Source of the DNA: Aeromicrobium sp. Root344
GTDB taxonomy: Bacteria; Actinomycetota; Actinomycetes; Propionibacteriales; Nocardioidaceae
DNA length: 64,000 nt
Assembly (NCBI RefSeq): GCF_001425755.1
Contig: NZ_LMDH01000001.1
Coordinates: forward strand, 1,558,060 to 1,622,059
Reading direction: 5' to 3'
The translations under genes were made by a program, and so were the position numbers. The notes below the pieces were generated by a model, which made no database searches, was not told where the DNA came from, and saw only the letters and a list, made by a program, of their open reading frames with translations. Positions 24,908 to 33,561 of the stretch are shown in pieces. Position 1 is the stretch's first letter; each line of letters begins with the position of its first letter.

Positions 24908-25705
24908 TCAGGACATGATCGTCATGGCGGCGAGGGTCGCCCGGGCAAGCTCCTCGTCACCTTCGACCGCGACGTCGACCTGGTCGGGTGCGCGGCGTCC
25001 CGCCGTCAGCACCGTGAAGGCCTCGGTCGACATCGTCAGCGTCGCGGAGGGCTCGTCGAGCGTCTCGATCGCGCTGGCCCGGCCGTCCTCGCCGACCCGC
25101 ACCACGAGCTCGAGCGGTGTCTCTCCGGTCACCTCCCAGCGCACGGTCGACATGGCCGGCGGTCGGACCTTCTTGCCCAGGACGAACGGCATCGCGAACG
25201 AGAACGTCATGACGGCGACCTGCGCGCCGGTGCTGTCGAGGCCTCCCGGACGTCCGGTCGCGCGGCGGATGTCCTGCTCGTGCACCCAGACGTCGACCGA
25301 GCGGTTGCGAAGCAGGGTGTCCCAGCTCCAGGCGACGCCGCCGGGGGTGACCGGCGCGAGGGCCGAAGGGTCCTCTGGCAGGTCTGCGAGCCGGGCCGCG
25401 CGCAGCTCGACGGCCGAGGCGAACTCCTCGACGAGCTCGGCGGGCGTACGGTCCCGGCGCGCCGCGACGCCGGCCGCGGTGTAGGCCGACGCGACGTCCG
25501 AGCCGCCGGCGCTCTCGTAGGTGTTCTGCTCCGCGCGGCACAGCTCGGACTCGAGATGAGCCAGGTGCGCCAGGACGTCCTTGACGGTCCACTCGGTGCA
25601 GTCGGTCTGCCGCGCCCAGTCCGCGTCGTCGAGCTCGGCCGCCAGGGCCACGATCGAGTCGGCCGACTCGCGCCACCCGCGAACGTACGTGTCAAGCAGA
25701 TTCAC
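24908..25705 (-). CDS. maleylpyruvate-isomerase-family (mycothiol-dependent type) protein
   Basis: A 265-residue DinB-like four-helix protein. The N-terminal MDMPI domain contains DCTEWTVKDVLAHLAHLESE with a metal-ligand His, and WDTLLRNRSVDVWVHEQDIR supplies further ligands. The C-terminal SCP2-like half runs from about residue 160. Relatives use mycothiol as thiol cofactor; the reaction here is unknown. The GTG at 25705 has AGGAG nine bases upstream; it overlaps the upstream membrane-protein gene by 14 bases, so the two are coupled. A longer frame to 25756 lacks a ribosome-binding site. Confidence 0.8.
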   Translation of the reverse strand: MNLLDTYVRGWRESADSIVALAAELDDADWARQTDCTEWTVKDVLAHLAHLESELCRAEQNTYESAGGSDVASAYTAAGVAARRDRTPAELVEEFASAVELRAARLADLPEDPSALAPVTPGGVAWSWDTLLRNRSVDVWVHEQDIRRATGRPGGLDSTGAQVAVMTFSFAMPFVLGKKVRPPAMSTVRWEVTGETPLELVVRVGEDGRASAIETLDEPSATLTMSTEAFTVLTAGRRAPDQVDVAVEGDEELARATLAAMTIMS

Positions 25706-26216
25706 GGGCGGTCTCCTGACGCTGTTGGCGACGACACCAGAAGACATACCCCGCAAAGGCCACGGCCACCGTGAGTCCGAGGATGCCGATGCCCTTGGCG
25801 TTGTTGGCGCGGGACTCGAATCCGGTCACCGTCGCCCAGGCGTACGACGCGTTGTCGACCCGCCTGTCGCGCGGGGTGCACTGCACGCGCATCCCGTTGG
25901 CGCCCGCGTCGAGCAGACCGATCAGGTGCCACTGGTTGCCCTCGTTGTCGACCGTGATGTCGAGCGCCGCGCGGGGGATGTCGACCGGCTTCTTGTCGCG
26001 GCCCGTGGCGCGGCAGGTGACGTTGCGCTCGGGCTGCAGGATGTCGGTGAACACCACGAGGGTCGTGCCCTGGGCATCCGCGCGCACGGTCGTCGGCGTG
26101 ACGGTGACCTCGCGCACTGGGTCCCACGCCCCGGCGGCGACGACGGTCGCGATCATCACGCTGCCCAGTGCGAACAGGAACGCCGCCAGGTACCAGAGCG
26201 GATTGACCGGTTTCAC
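25692..26216 (-). CDS. bitopic membrane protein with extracytoplasmic beta domain
   Basis: A 174-residue protein. TM1 (PLWYLAAFLFALGSVMIATV) is near the N-terminus and TM2 (IGILGLTVAVAFAGYVFWC) near the C-terminus. A domain of about 110 residues between them carries two Cys (RNVTCRATG and MRVQCTPRD) that could pair. No family is recognised. The GTG at 26216 (VKPVNPLW) has GGAAGG eight bases upstream; an ATG at 26234 is the alternative. It overlaps the MDMPI-type gene downstream. Confidence 0.65.
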   Translation of the reverse strand: MKPVNPLWYLAAFLFALGSVMIATVVAAGAWDPVREVTVTPTTVRADAQGTTLVVFTDILQPERNVTCRATGRDKKPVDIPRAALDITVDNEGNQWHLIGLLDAGANGMRVQCTPRDRRVDNASYAWATVTGFESRANNAKGIGILGLTVAVAFAGYVFWCRRQQRQETARESA

Positions 26217-26319
26217 GCAGCCACCTTCCCACATCGAGACGGGTTGACCGGTGCTTGACGCGTCCGGTGAGGAGGGCCAGACTGCCCGATTGACGACTCA
26301 ATCACCTGAGAGGCACCTC

Positions 26320-26733
26320 ATGGACGAAATCTTCCTCATCGGACGCATCTTGTTCGCCTATCTGTTCATCGGATCGGGGATCGGCCACCTGACCCAGACC
26401 GCCGCGATGGCGGGCTACGCGGAGTCGCGTGGTGTGTCGAATTCCAAGCTCATGGTCCAGATCAGCGGCGTGGCCATGATCCTCGGCGCCGTGTCGATCG
26501 TGTTCGGCATCTGGGGTGACATCGGTGCGCTGGGGCTCGCCATCCTGCTGGTCATCACGGCCGTCATGATGCACGCGTTCTGGAAGGAGACGGACCCGAC
26601 CAACAAGATGATGGAGATGGTCCAGTTCAACAAGGACATCGCCCTCGCCGGTGGCGCGCTCGCGATCTTCTTCGTCCTGGGCAGCGACTTCGCGCCCTAC
26701 ACGATCAGCAACCCGCTGATCAGCTGGTACTAG
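26320..26733 (+). CDS. DoxX-family membrane protein
   Basis: A 137-residue four-TM protein of the DoxX/DoxD group (IGRILFAYLFIGSGIGHLTQ in TM1; ISGVAMILGAVSIVFGIWGD; GLAILLVITAVMMHAFW; ALAGGALAIFFVLGSDFAP). Family members are linked to redox homeostasis; the exact role is unknown. The ATG at 26320 is preceded by GAGAGG about six bases upstream. A strong bidirectional terminator follows within eight bases of the stop, so it is monocistronic. Confidence 0.85.
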   Translation: MDEIFLIGRILFAYLFIGSGIGHLTQTAAMAGYAESRGVSNSKLMVQISGVAMILGAVSIVFGIWGDIGALGLAILLVITAVMMHAFWKETDPTNKMMEMVQFNKDIALAGGALAIFFVLGSDFAPYTISNPLISWY

Positions 26734-26740
26734 TCGTACG

Positions 26741-26780
26741 CACGAGGCCCCCGCGACCGGCTGGTCGTGGGGGCCTCGTG
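26741..26780. terminator. strong bidirectional terminator
   Basis: CACGAGGCCCCCGCGACC (26741-26758) pairs with 26763-26780 over 18 positions with a single G-U, closed by a 4-base loop. It lies between the convergent DoxX gene and the small membrane-protein gene and can serve both. Confidence 0.88.
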
Positions 26781-26790
26781 GTGTCGCGGG

Positions 26791-27084
26791 TCAGAACAGC
26801 AGGACGTACGCCGCGACGGTCGGCACCAGCGCGACTGCCGACCAGAGGAGCGAGAACGGCCGGGTGCCCAGGATCGCGCGGGTCGCGGCACAGACGACGA
26901 GGGCGACGACGCCCGACATGAACGTCAGCAGGGCGGCGTCGGACCGACGACCCTGGTCCAGCAGGACGTACGAGACGCCGATCAGTCCCAGCACGCCGTG
27001 GATCGTGACGGCGAGGAAGCCGATCGCTGCCACCCTCCGGCGTACGCGGTCGAGGGCGACGGCCTCGGTGGTGCGGCCGGTCAT
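26791..27084 (-). CDS. small membrane protein coupled to the MarR regulator
   Basis: A 97-residue hydrophobic protein with about three TM helices (VAAIGFLAVTIHGVLGLIGV, AALLTFMSGVVALVVCAATR, LWSAVALVPTVAAYVLLF). No family is recognised. Its ATG at 27084 overlaps the stop of the MarR-type gene (ATGA), so it is translated from the same autoregulated transcript and is the only other obvious target of that regulator here. Confidence 0.7.
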   Translation of the reverse strand: MTGRTTEAVALDRVRRRVAAIGFLAVTIHGVLGLIGVSYVLLDQGRRSDAALLTFMSGVVALVVCAATRAILGTRPFSLLWSAVALVPTVAAYVLLF

Positions 27085-27524
27085 GCCGGCACCGTCTCGG
27101 CGGCGTCGATGATGCGGTGCAGCACGGCGTTGGTGGCCCGCAGGTCCTCGACGCTCATGCCGAACCGCACGAGCATCGTCGCCGGCACCTTCAGGGCCTT
27201 GCGTCGCAGGGCACGGCCCGTCGCCGTGAGGGCGACCTCGACCAGCCGCTCGTCGGCGCTGGATCGCTCGCGCGTCACGAGCTCGGCCTGCTCGAGCCGC
27301 TTGACCAGCGGTGAGACGGTCGCGGGCTCGAGGTGCAGCAGCTCGCCGAGGGCCTTGACGCTCAGTGTCCCGTGCTCCCACAGCGCCAGCATCGTGAGGT
27401 ACTGCGGATGCGTGAGGCCCAAGGGCTCCAGCACCGTGCGATAGCTCGCGATGACACTGCGGGACGCGACGGCCAGCGCGAAGCAGACCTGCTCCTCGAG
27501 AGCCAGAGGGTTGATGTCGTCCAT
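27081..27524 (-). CDS. MarR-family regulator, OhrR-like with conserved Cys
   Basis: A 147-residue winged-helix repressor. The N-terminus LEEQVCFALAVASRSVIASY, with Cys14, and LGLTHPQYLTMLALWEHGTL match OhrR-type peroxide sensors. The DNA-binding helix region reads LHLEPATVSPLVKRLEQAEL with the wing RSSADERLVEVALT. In OhrR the equivalent Cys is oxidised by organic hydroperoxides, releasing DNA; that function is inferred, and no ohr gene is adjacent. A perfect palindrome in its own promoter suggests autoregulation. The ATG lies six bases downstream of the -10 hexamer, so the transcript is probably leaderless. Confidence 0.85.
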   Translation of the reverse strand: MDDINPLALEEQVCFALAVASRSVIASYRTVLEPLGLTHPQYLTMLALWEHGTLSVKALGELLHLEPATVSPLVKRLEQAELVTRERSSADERLVEVALTATGRALRRKALKVPATMLVRFGMSVEDLRATNAVLHRIIDAAETVPA

Positions 27525-27530
27525 ATCACC

Positions 27531-27559
27531 AGTGTACGAATGATTAGTGCACTAATCAA
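27531..27559 (-). promoter_or_regulatory. marR promoter with overlapping palindromic operator
   Basis: On the minus strand TTGATT (27559-27554), a 17-base spacer and TACACT (27536-27531) form a good promoter, ending six bases before the start codon. The perfect 18-bp palindrome TGATTAGTGCACTAATCA (27541-27558) overlaps the -35 and most of the spacer. MarR dimers bind such palindromes, so this is the likely autoregulatory operator. Confidence 0.78.
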
Positions 27560-27569
27560 ATGGCAGGAC

Positions 27570-27600
27570 GAAGGCCCCCACCCAGACGGTGGGGGCCTTC
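27570..27600 (-). terminator. terminator of the acyl-CoA dehydrogenase gene
   Basis: GAAGGCCCCCACC (27570-27582) is perfectly inverted at 27588-27600 with a 5-base loop, 12 bases past the stop. It also insulates the MarR promoter. Confidence 0.85.
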
Positions 27601-27612
27601 GGTGTCAGTGGC

Positions 27613-29475
27613 TCAGAACGACGACTCGTCGAGCTCCATGAGCGAACCGTCGATGTTCTCGGCGATCGCCCGCTCGCCGGCGAGCTGCGGGAGCACGTTG
27701 CGCGCGAAGAACTGCGCCGCCGCGACCTTGCCCTCGTAGAAGCTCTTGTCCGAGGCGGAAACCTCGCCACCCAGCTTCTCGAGGGCGACCTCGGCGCCGC
27801 GCAGCAGCAGCCACGCGACGGTCAGGTCACCGAGGACGTACACGAGACGCGTCGTGTTGAGGCCGACCTTGTAGATGTTCTTGAGGTCGCCCTTCTCGTC
27901 CGCGGGGTTCGACGACATGAGGTCGGTGAAGACCGCGCCGATGATCGCGGTGGCGTCGTCGAGGCCCTGCTTGAGCAGCTCGCGCTCGACCTTGAGACGA
28001 CCGTTGCCGGCGTCGCTCTCCGCGAACGCCTTGACCTGCTCGGAGAGGTAGCCGAGCGCGACACCCTTGTCCTTGACGATCTTGCGGAAGAACAGGTCCT
28101 GGCCCTGGATCGCCGTCGTGCCCTCGTAGAGGGTGTCGATCTTGGCGTCGCGGACGTACTGCTCGATCGGGTAGTCCTGCAGGAAGCCCGATCCGCCGAA
28201 CGTCTGCAGCGACTCGGTGCCCAGCAGGATCCACGAGCGCTCCGAGCCGTAGCCCTTGACGAGCGGCAGCAGCAGGTCGTTGATCGACTCGGACAACGAC
28301 GCGTCCTCGCCGGCGGCCTGCTTGATGATGACGTCGTCCTGCCACGTCGCGGCGTACATGGCCAGCGAGCGCAGGCCCTCGGCGTACGCCTTCTGGGTCA
28401 GCAACGAGCGGCGCACGTCGGGGTGGTGCGTGATCGTGACGCGGGGAGCGGCCTTGTCGGACGCCTGCGTCAGGTCGGCGCCTTGGACGCGCTCCTTGGC
28501 GTAGTCGAGCGCGTTGAGGTAGCCGCTCGACAGCGTGGCCGCGGCCTTGAGGCCGACCATCATGCGGGCGTTCTCGATGACGCGGAACATCTGGTTGATG
28601 CCGTCATGCACCTCGCCGAGCAACCAGCCCTGCGCCGGTGCGCCGTCGCCGAACGTCACCTCGCACGTCGTGGACACCTTGATGCCCATCTTCTTCTCGA
28701 CGTTCGTGACGTACGCGCCGTTGCGCTCGCCGGTCAGCTCACCGGTCTCGTGGTCGAAGTGGAACTTCGGCACGAGGAACAGGCTGAGGCCCTTGGTGCC
28801 GGGTCCGCCGACGCCCTCGACGCCGACGGGGCGGGCGAGGACCAGGTGCATGATGTTCTCAGCCATGTCGTGCTCGGCCGAGGTGATGAAGCGCTTGACG
28901 CCCTCGATGTTCCACGAGCCGTCCTCGTTGGGGAACGCCTTGGTGCGGCCGGCGCCGACGTCGGAGCCCGCGTCCGGCTCGGTCAGCACCATCGTCGCGC
29001 CCCAGCTGCGGTCGACCATGTGCTGCGCGATCACCTTGTCGCGATCGATGCCGTTCTCGAACACGATGCGCGCGAACGCGGGGCCGCAGGCGTACATCCA
29101 GATGGCCGGGTTGGCGCCCAGCACGAACTCGGCGCTGCCCCAGATCAGGGAGGCCGGTGCGACCTGTCCGCCCAGCTCCTCGGGGATCTGCAGGCGCCAC
29201 CACTCGGCGTCCATCCAGGCCTTGTAGGACTTGGCGAAGGCGGGGTTCATCGTCACGGTCTTGGCGGCCGGGTCGTAGACCGGCGGGTTGCGATCGGCGT
29301 CCTCGAACGAGGCGGCGAGATCCTCGCGCGCGATGCGGTCGATCTCGGTCAGGATGCTCTTCGCGGTGTCGGCGTCGACCTCTTCGAAGGGTCCGGTGCC
29401 GAGGACGTCCTGCCGGTTGAAGAGCTCGAACATGTTGAACTCGACGTCACGGAGGTTGCTCTTGTAGTGGCTCAT
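27613..29475 (-). CDS. acyl-CoA dehydrogenase (large, FadE5-like)
   Basis: A 620-residue FAD-dependent acyl-CoA dehydrogenase with an N-terminal extension and a C-terminal domain beyond the usual 380-residue core, as in the large mycobacterial FadE5-type enzymes. It would oxidise acyl-CoAs to trans-2-enoyl-CoAs in beta-oxidation. Visible core motifs are [20 protein letters not shown] (FAD/substrate region), [11 protein letters not shown], and [20 protein letters not shown] then [20 protein letters not shown] with the catalytic Glu region. AAAGGA lies nine bases before the ATG. A possible operator overlaps the upstream promoter region. It is monocistronic. Confidence 0.88.
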   Translation of the reverse strand: MSHYKSNLRDVEFNMFELFNRQDVLGTGPFEEVDADTAKSILTEIDRIAREDLAASFEDADRNPPVYDPAAKTVTMNPAFAKSYKAWMDAEWWRLQIPEELGGQVAPASLIWGSAEFVLGANPAIWMYACGPAFARIVFENGIDRDKVIAQHMVDRSWGATMVLTEPDAGSDVGAGRTKAFPNEDGSWNIEGVKRFITSAEHDMAENIMHLVLARPVGVEGVGGPGTKGLSLFLVPKFHFDHETGELTGERNGAYVTNVEKKMGIKVSTTCEVTFGDGAPAQGWLLGEVHDGINQMFRVIENARMMVGLKAAATLSSGYLNALDYAKERVQGADLTQASDKAAPRVTITHHPDVRRSLLTQKAYAEGLRSLAMYAATWQDDVIIKQAAGEDASLSESINDLLLPLVKGYGSERSWILLGTESLQTFGGSGFLQDYPIEQYVRDAKIDTLYEGTTAIQGQDLFFRKIVKDKGVALGYLSEQVKAFAESDAGNGRLKVERELLKQGLDDATAIIGAVFTDLMSSNPADEKGDLKNIYKVGLNTTRLVYVLGDLTVAWLLLRGAEVALEKLGGEVSASDKSFYEGKVAAAQFFARNVLPQLAGERAIAENIDGSLMELDESSF

Positions 29476-29515
29476 GCCAGCAATCCTTTGGGGGTACGCG
29501 CTGCACGGCAGCGGC

Positions 29516-29532
29516 TTGCTACTGGGTAGTAA
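29516..29532. promoter_or_regulatory. candidate operator upstream of the acyl-CoA dehydrogenase
   Basis: TTGCTACTGGGTAGTAA contains CTAC-TGG-GTAG, an imperfect palindrome. It sits just downstream of a GATACT -10-like hexamer, about 40-57 bases from the start codon. Position and symmetry suggest a TetR- or GntR-type lipid regulator, but the regulator is not in the window. Confidence 0.4.
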
Positions 29533-29614
29533 CTTAAGTATCCGTCCGCGGGCGGGTTAAAACAAGTCAAACGCCGGATGCGAAGCTGTCTGACCTGTCA
29601 CACGTTGCCGCAGG

Positions 29615-30205
29615 TCAGCGGCGGTCGAGCCAGTCCGGGAAGTCCTCGAGGGTCGTCAGGACGGTGTCGGCCCCGGCCTCGCGCAGGTCGTCGGCAGTGC
29701 TCGGACCGGTCGTGACCGCGACGCCGACGACGCCGGCCAGCCGCGCGGCGTCCATGTCGTGCACGTGGTCGCCGACGTACGTCGTGGCGCCCTGCTCGCG
29801 CAGCACGACGCCCTTGGCCTCGCGCCACGCGCCGCCGAAGACCTCGCCGACCGGCAGCCCGAGGCGGTCGACGTGCAGTCTCGCGTTGGGCGCGTGCTTG
29901 GCGGTCAGCAGGAGCGTGCGGCCGACCTGGTTGGCGGCCTCGACCGCGTCGTACGCCCCGGGCATCGCGGTCACCAGGTCGAGCGCGATCAAGGGGTAGA
30001 GCTCGCGATAGCGGTCGGCCCAGTGCTTGACCTCGGGCTCGGGCAGCCAGTGCTCGAGCTCCCACTCGACCGGCGGGCCGAGCCGCGACACGACGAGGTC
30101 GGTGTCGATGTGGGCGCCGGTCTCGACGGCGAGCTGGTCGTACACCGCCTTGATGCCCGGTCGTGAGTCGATGAGCGTCATGTCGAGGTCGAAGCCGGTG
30201 ATCAC
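29615..30205 (-). CDS. HAD-superfamily phosphatase
   Basis: A 196-residue haloacid-dehalogenase-fold hydrolase of the phosphoglycolate-phosphatase-like group. Motif I is FDLDMTLIDS with nucleophile Asp6 and acid Asp8; motif II is LLLTAKHAPN; the Lys of motif III lies in AWREAKGVVL; motif IV is YVGDHVHDMDAA. A small helical cap lies between motifs I and II. The substrate is unknown. The GTG start at 30205 has TAGGGT seven bases upstream, compatible with leaderless transcription. Confidence 0.83.
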   Translation of the reverse strand: MITGFDLDMTLIDSRPGIKAVYDQLAVETGAHIDTDLVVSRLGPPVEWELEHWLPEPEVKHWADRYRELYPLIALDLVTAMPGAYDAVEAANQVGRTLLLTAKHAPNARLHVDRLGLPVGEVFGGAWREAKGVVLREQGATTYVGDHVHDMDAARLAGVVGVAVTTGPSTADDLREAGADTVLTTLEDFPDWLDRR

Positions 30206-30372
30206 ACCCTCGACCCTATCCAGAGCTGCCCGGCGAGACCGAGGCCGTGGCGCCGGTGAGACGCCCTTTCGTGATTACGTAGTACTTACGGATCCGCATG
30301 GGCGCTCAACGCTGAAGAGTACGTAGTCGTGGATTGCCATGGGGGCAATCTGCGTCTACAAGGAGATCTCCC

Positions 30373-33300
30373 GTGCGTTTACGCTCCTCCACCAAGCGCT
30401 CGTCCGCAACCCTCGCCGCCACGGCGATGATGTTCGCCGGACTGACCGCTGTGGCCATTCAACCTGCGTCCGCCGCACCCCAGGTCACGGAGTTCCACTC
30501 CGACGTGACCGGTGCCGTGGTGCCTGCAGGTGTCAACTTCCTGACGATCGAGCTCCACGGCGGTGCCGGTGGTGCCGGTGGCCAGACCGGCGGCTCCGGT
30601 GGTCGCGGCGCGGTCCAGAAGATCCAGCTGCCGGTGCAGCCGGGCCAGTCCTTCGACATCTCGGTCGGCGCGCACGGCGCGAACGGCGACCTCAACGGAA
30701 CGTCGCACGGCGCGGGCGGCGGGTCCTCGCTCCCGGGTGCCGGTGGTCCCGGAGGTGACGGCTACCTGATTAACCCCGCCGTCTACGGCGCGGGCGGCGG
30801 TGGCGGTGGCGGCGCGACCTCGGTCGTCCTCGACGGCGACCTGCTGGCCGTCGCGGGTGGCGGTGGTGGTGGTGGTGGCACCAACTCCAACACGACACCC
30901 GGCGGAAACGGTGGCAACGCCGACGCGAATGGACAGAACGGCAGCGACGTCTCCAACGCGACCGGCGGCAAGCACGGCGACGCGCCGAACCAGGACGGCG
31001 GGATCGGCGAGAGCGCCACTCCGACGTCGGCGATCGCCGGCGGTGGCGCCGGTGGCGGTGGCGGCGGCTACGAGGGTGGCAGCGGCGGTGCGTTCACCGC
31101 CGACACCCCGAGCCTGATCAACGGTTCCAGCGGTGCCGGCGGTGGCGGTGGCGACAGCTACTTCGACGACGCCAAGGCCACGCGCACCAGCCTCACTGCG
31201 ACCGAGGCCGGTGCCGGCTACGTGACGTTCACCTACTCGGTGATCTCCCCGACGAAGATCACGTTCAACTCCGGTGGCAACGACGACACGGTCAACCGTG
31301 AGATGCACGGCTACTCCGTCAACGTGGCACCCACCCAGCCAAGCCAGGCGCAGCCGACCGGCAACGTCACCATCGTGGCGAAGAGCCAGAACACCGGCGA
31401 GGTCATCAACCTCGGCAGCGACGCGGTCGACTCGAACGGCGACGCGACGGTCTTCTCCAACAAGCTCTACGTCGACAACGTCGTCCCGGGACAGGGCCAG
31501 TGGACCCTGACCGCGACCTACACGCCTGACGCGGCGAGCCAGTTCGACTCCCTGGGCTCGAAGGAGACGGAGAGCGCATATGTGAGCAGAGGTGACACCG
31601 ACACGTTGCTGTCCAGCGACTCGGTCGACATCCCCAACTACGGCGACGACGTCAACTTCAACGTCTCGGTCCTGCCTGAGGCCCCGGCCTCGGGTCAGCC
31701 CACGGGCAAGGTGCAGTACTTCGTTGACGGTTCGCCCGTCGGACCCACCGTCTCCAACGGTCCGATCACGCTGAACTCGGCGGGCAACGGGACGTTGACC
31801 GTCCACAACCTCTCGGTCGGCGTCCACTCGATCACTGCCACGTACCTCGGGGATCGCGAGTTCAACCAGTCGTCCAGCAACGAGTCCGAGCTGAGCAACT
31901 TCGCGATCAACCAGGGTGACACGACGGTCACCCTGTCGATCCCGGACGGCAACTCCTTGCCGGATCTGTCTCACAACCCGATCCTCTCGGGTGAGGACGC
32001 CCTGCTGGACGTCCAGGTCAAGTCCAACAACAAGGGCAAGCTCAAGGCCGGCACTCCGGTGCAGCTGTTCGACAACGGCGTGCTCGTCGACGAGGCCGCC
32101 ATCGACTACAAGGGGTTCGTGGAGTTCCGCGAGTCGGACCTCAGCACGAACGACCATGGACACCACCACTTCCAAGCGCTCTACAACCCTGAGGGTGAGG
32201 GCTCCGACCCGAACTTCCACCAGGCGTACAGCAACTTCCAGGATGTCGTGGTCAACTACGGCGAGGCGAAGGTCGACCTGACCGTCGACCACAACCCGCA
32301 GCGGGTCGGCCAGGACGTGACCTTCACGATCAAGGTGACCGGCACGGATCCGACCAGCAAGTACGACCCCGAAGGCGATGTGCAGCTCTACACGGCTGAC
32401 AACACGCCGCTGGACGGGCCGATCACGTTGGTCAACGGCGTCGCGACCTTCACGACGGCCGACCTGCCGGTGGGCGCCAACACGCTCTACGCGGTCTACA
32501 AGGGCGACAAGCACTACAAGGCGGGGCCGAGCAACACGCTGCTCGAGAACATCACGCCGCAGCTGACGGCGATCGAGCTGTCGGCCAGTGTCGCTCCCGA
32601 CCTGCAGTACGCGCAGAACGAGACGCTGACGGCTCGGGTCACGGCCGAATCCGTGCCAGCCCATGGCACGGTGACGTTCCTCGACAACGGCAAGGCGATC
32701 CTGGACTCGAACGGCAAGCAGATCGGGAAGAACATCGTGGTGGATGCCAACGGCATCGCGAGATTCTCCACGAGGTCCTTCCGTATCGGGCAGCACCAGT
32801 TCGGGGCGCACTTCACCGGTGACAAGGACAGCCAGTCCGGCGCCTCGAACACCCTGGCCGTCAAGGTGCTGCCGAACACGGTCCGGGTGGCGATCTCGAC
32901 CGACCGCATCCCGGCATACACAGGCGACAAGATCCTGATCCATGCGAGGGTCTTGAAGGTCGGTACGAGCAAGGGTTCGATCACCGGGTTCCTGCAGTAC
33001 TACGACGGTTCGACGAAGCTCGGTGGCGCGGTGCGAGTTTCCGGCAGCTACTGGGGGACCAAGTCCGTCCTCGCCAAGAGCCTGTCGGTCGGCAAGCACC
33101 GTCTGGTGGCGAGGTTCATCCCGAGCAGCGATCCGTCGTACCACCTCAAGGTGTACTCGGGGTCGACGAGCGACCAGCTGATCCAGATCCGCCGGACCGG
33201 TTCGGCGAACGCCAGGATCGCCGCGACGGTCAAGCGGACGTCGGTCGACACCGCCACCGTCAAGACCCACGTGGTCAAGAAGAGCGGCGGCGACGCATCG

Positions 33301-33480
33301 GGCTACGTCAACGTGTACCTCGACGGTGTGTTCGTCAAGAAGCTGCACCTCGACTCGAACGGCTACGCGACGGGCGACCTGACCAACGTGGCCGATCGTG
33401 AGCTCGCGGTGACGGTGGCGTACCTGGGATCGGGCAGGACCAAGCCGGTCAGCATCGGCAAGTTCCTGTACGCGTACTAG
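30373..33480 (+). CDS. secreted glycine-rich, Ig-like-repeat surface protein
   Basis: A 1,035-residue exported protein. AAGGAGA lies six bases before the GTG at 30373, fixing the start. A signal peptide (MRLRSSTKRSSATLAATAMM, cleavage near ASAAP) is followed by a domain of about 270 residues dominated by Gly-rich loops. Then come about seven bacterial Ig-like repeats of 90-110 residues, each with VTFT-, G-x-V-x-x-Y-x-D and S-x-T-Y-x-G-D-type strands. The C-terminus (VSIGKFLYAY) has no LPXTG, hydrophobic tail or SLH domain, so attachment to the cell, if any, is by other means. An adhesin or matrix role is inferred. About 168 bases separate it from the upstream HAD gene and hold two TACGTAGT direct repeats. 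Confidence 0.85.
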   Translation: MRLRSSTKRSSATLAATAMMFAGLTAVAIQPASAAPQVTEFHSDVTGAVVPAGVNFLTIELHGGAGGAGGQTGGSGGRGAVQKIQLPVQPGQSFDISVGAHGANGDLNGTSHGAGGGSSLPGAGGPGGDGYLINPAVYGAGGGGGGGATSVVLDGDLLAVAGGGGGGGGTNSNTTPGGNGGNADANGQNGSDVSNATGGKHGDAPNQDGGIGESATPTSAIAGGGAGGGGGGYEGGSGGAFTADTPSLINGSSGAGGGGGDSYFDDAKATRTSLTATEAGAGYVTFTYSVISPTKITFNSGGNDDTVNREMHGYSVNVAPTQPSQAQPTGNVTIVAKSQNTGEVINLGSDAVDSNGDATVFSNKLYVDNVVPGQGQWTLTATYTPDAASQFDSLGSKETESAYVSRGDTDTLLSSDSVDIPNYGDDVNFNVSVLPEAPASGQPTGKVQYFVDGSPVGPTVSNGPITLNSAGNGTLTVHNLSVGVHSITATYLGDREFNQSSSNESELSNFAINQGDTTVTLSIPDGNSLPDLSHNPILSGEDALLDVQVKSNNKGKLKAGTPVQLFDNGVLVDEAAIDYKGFVEFRESDLSTNDHGHHHFQALYNPEGEGSDPNFHQAYSNFQDVVVNYGEAKVDLTVDHNPQRVGQDVTFTIKVTGTDPTSKYDPEGDVQLYTADNTPLDGPITLVNGVATFTTADLPVGANTLYAVYKGDKHYKAGPSNTLLENITPQLTAIELSASVAPDLQYAQNETLTARVTAESVPAHGTVTFLDNGKAILDSNGKQIGKNIVVDANGIARFSTRSFRIGQHQFGAHFTGDKDSQSGASNTLAVKVLPNTVRVAISTDRIPAYTGDKILIHARVLKVGTSKGSITGFLQYYDGSTKLGGAVRVSGSYWGTKSVLAKSLSVGKHRLVARFIPSSDPSYHLKVYSGSTSDQLIQIRRTGSANARIAATVKRTSVDTATVKTHVVKKSGGDASGYVNVYLDGVFVKKLHLDSNGYATGDLTNVADRELAVTVAYLGSGRTKPVSIGKFLYAY

Positions 33481-33493
33481 GAGGGACAACGGT

Positions 33494-33530
33494 GCCCCGC
33501 TCGGCCTGCTGCGGCAGGATCGGGCGGGGC
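33494..33530. terminator. terminator between the Ig-repeat gene and the LuxR gene
   Basis: GCCCCGC (33494-33500) pairs with GCGGGGC (33524-33530), and an inner CCTGC/GCAGG stem closes the loop. It is followed by TTCGTCGT. It begins 14 bases past the Ig-repeat gene stop and lies between convergent genes. Confidence 0.75.
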
Positions 33531-33561
33531 TTCGTCGTGCCGAACGGCATGAGCGGCGGAC

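Noticed and set aside
30206..30372. TACGTAGT direct repeats as a CRISPR or phage-attachment site
   Set aside because: Only two short copies with no regular spacers; more likely part of the Ig-repeat gene promoter region.
30379..33489. A 1,036-codon open frame on the minus strand
   Set aside because: Antisense of the Ig-repeat gene, which has a ribosome-binding site, signal peptide and repeats; the minus frame has none.
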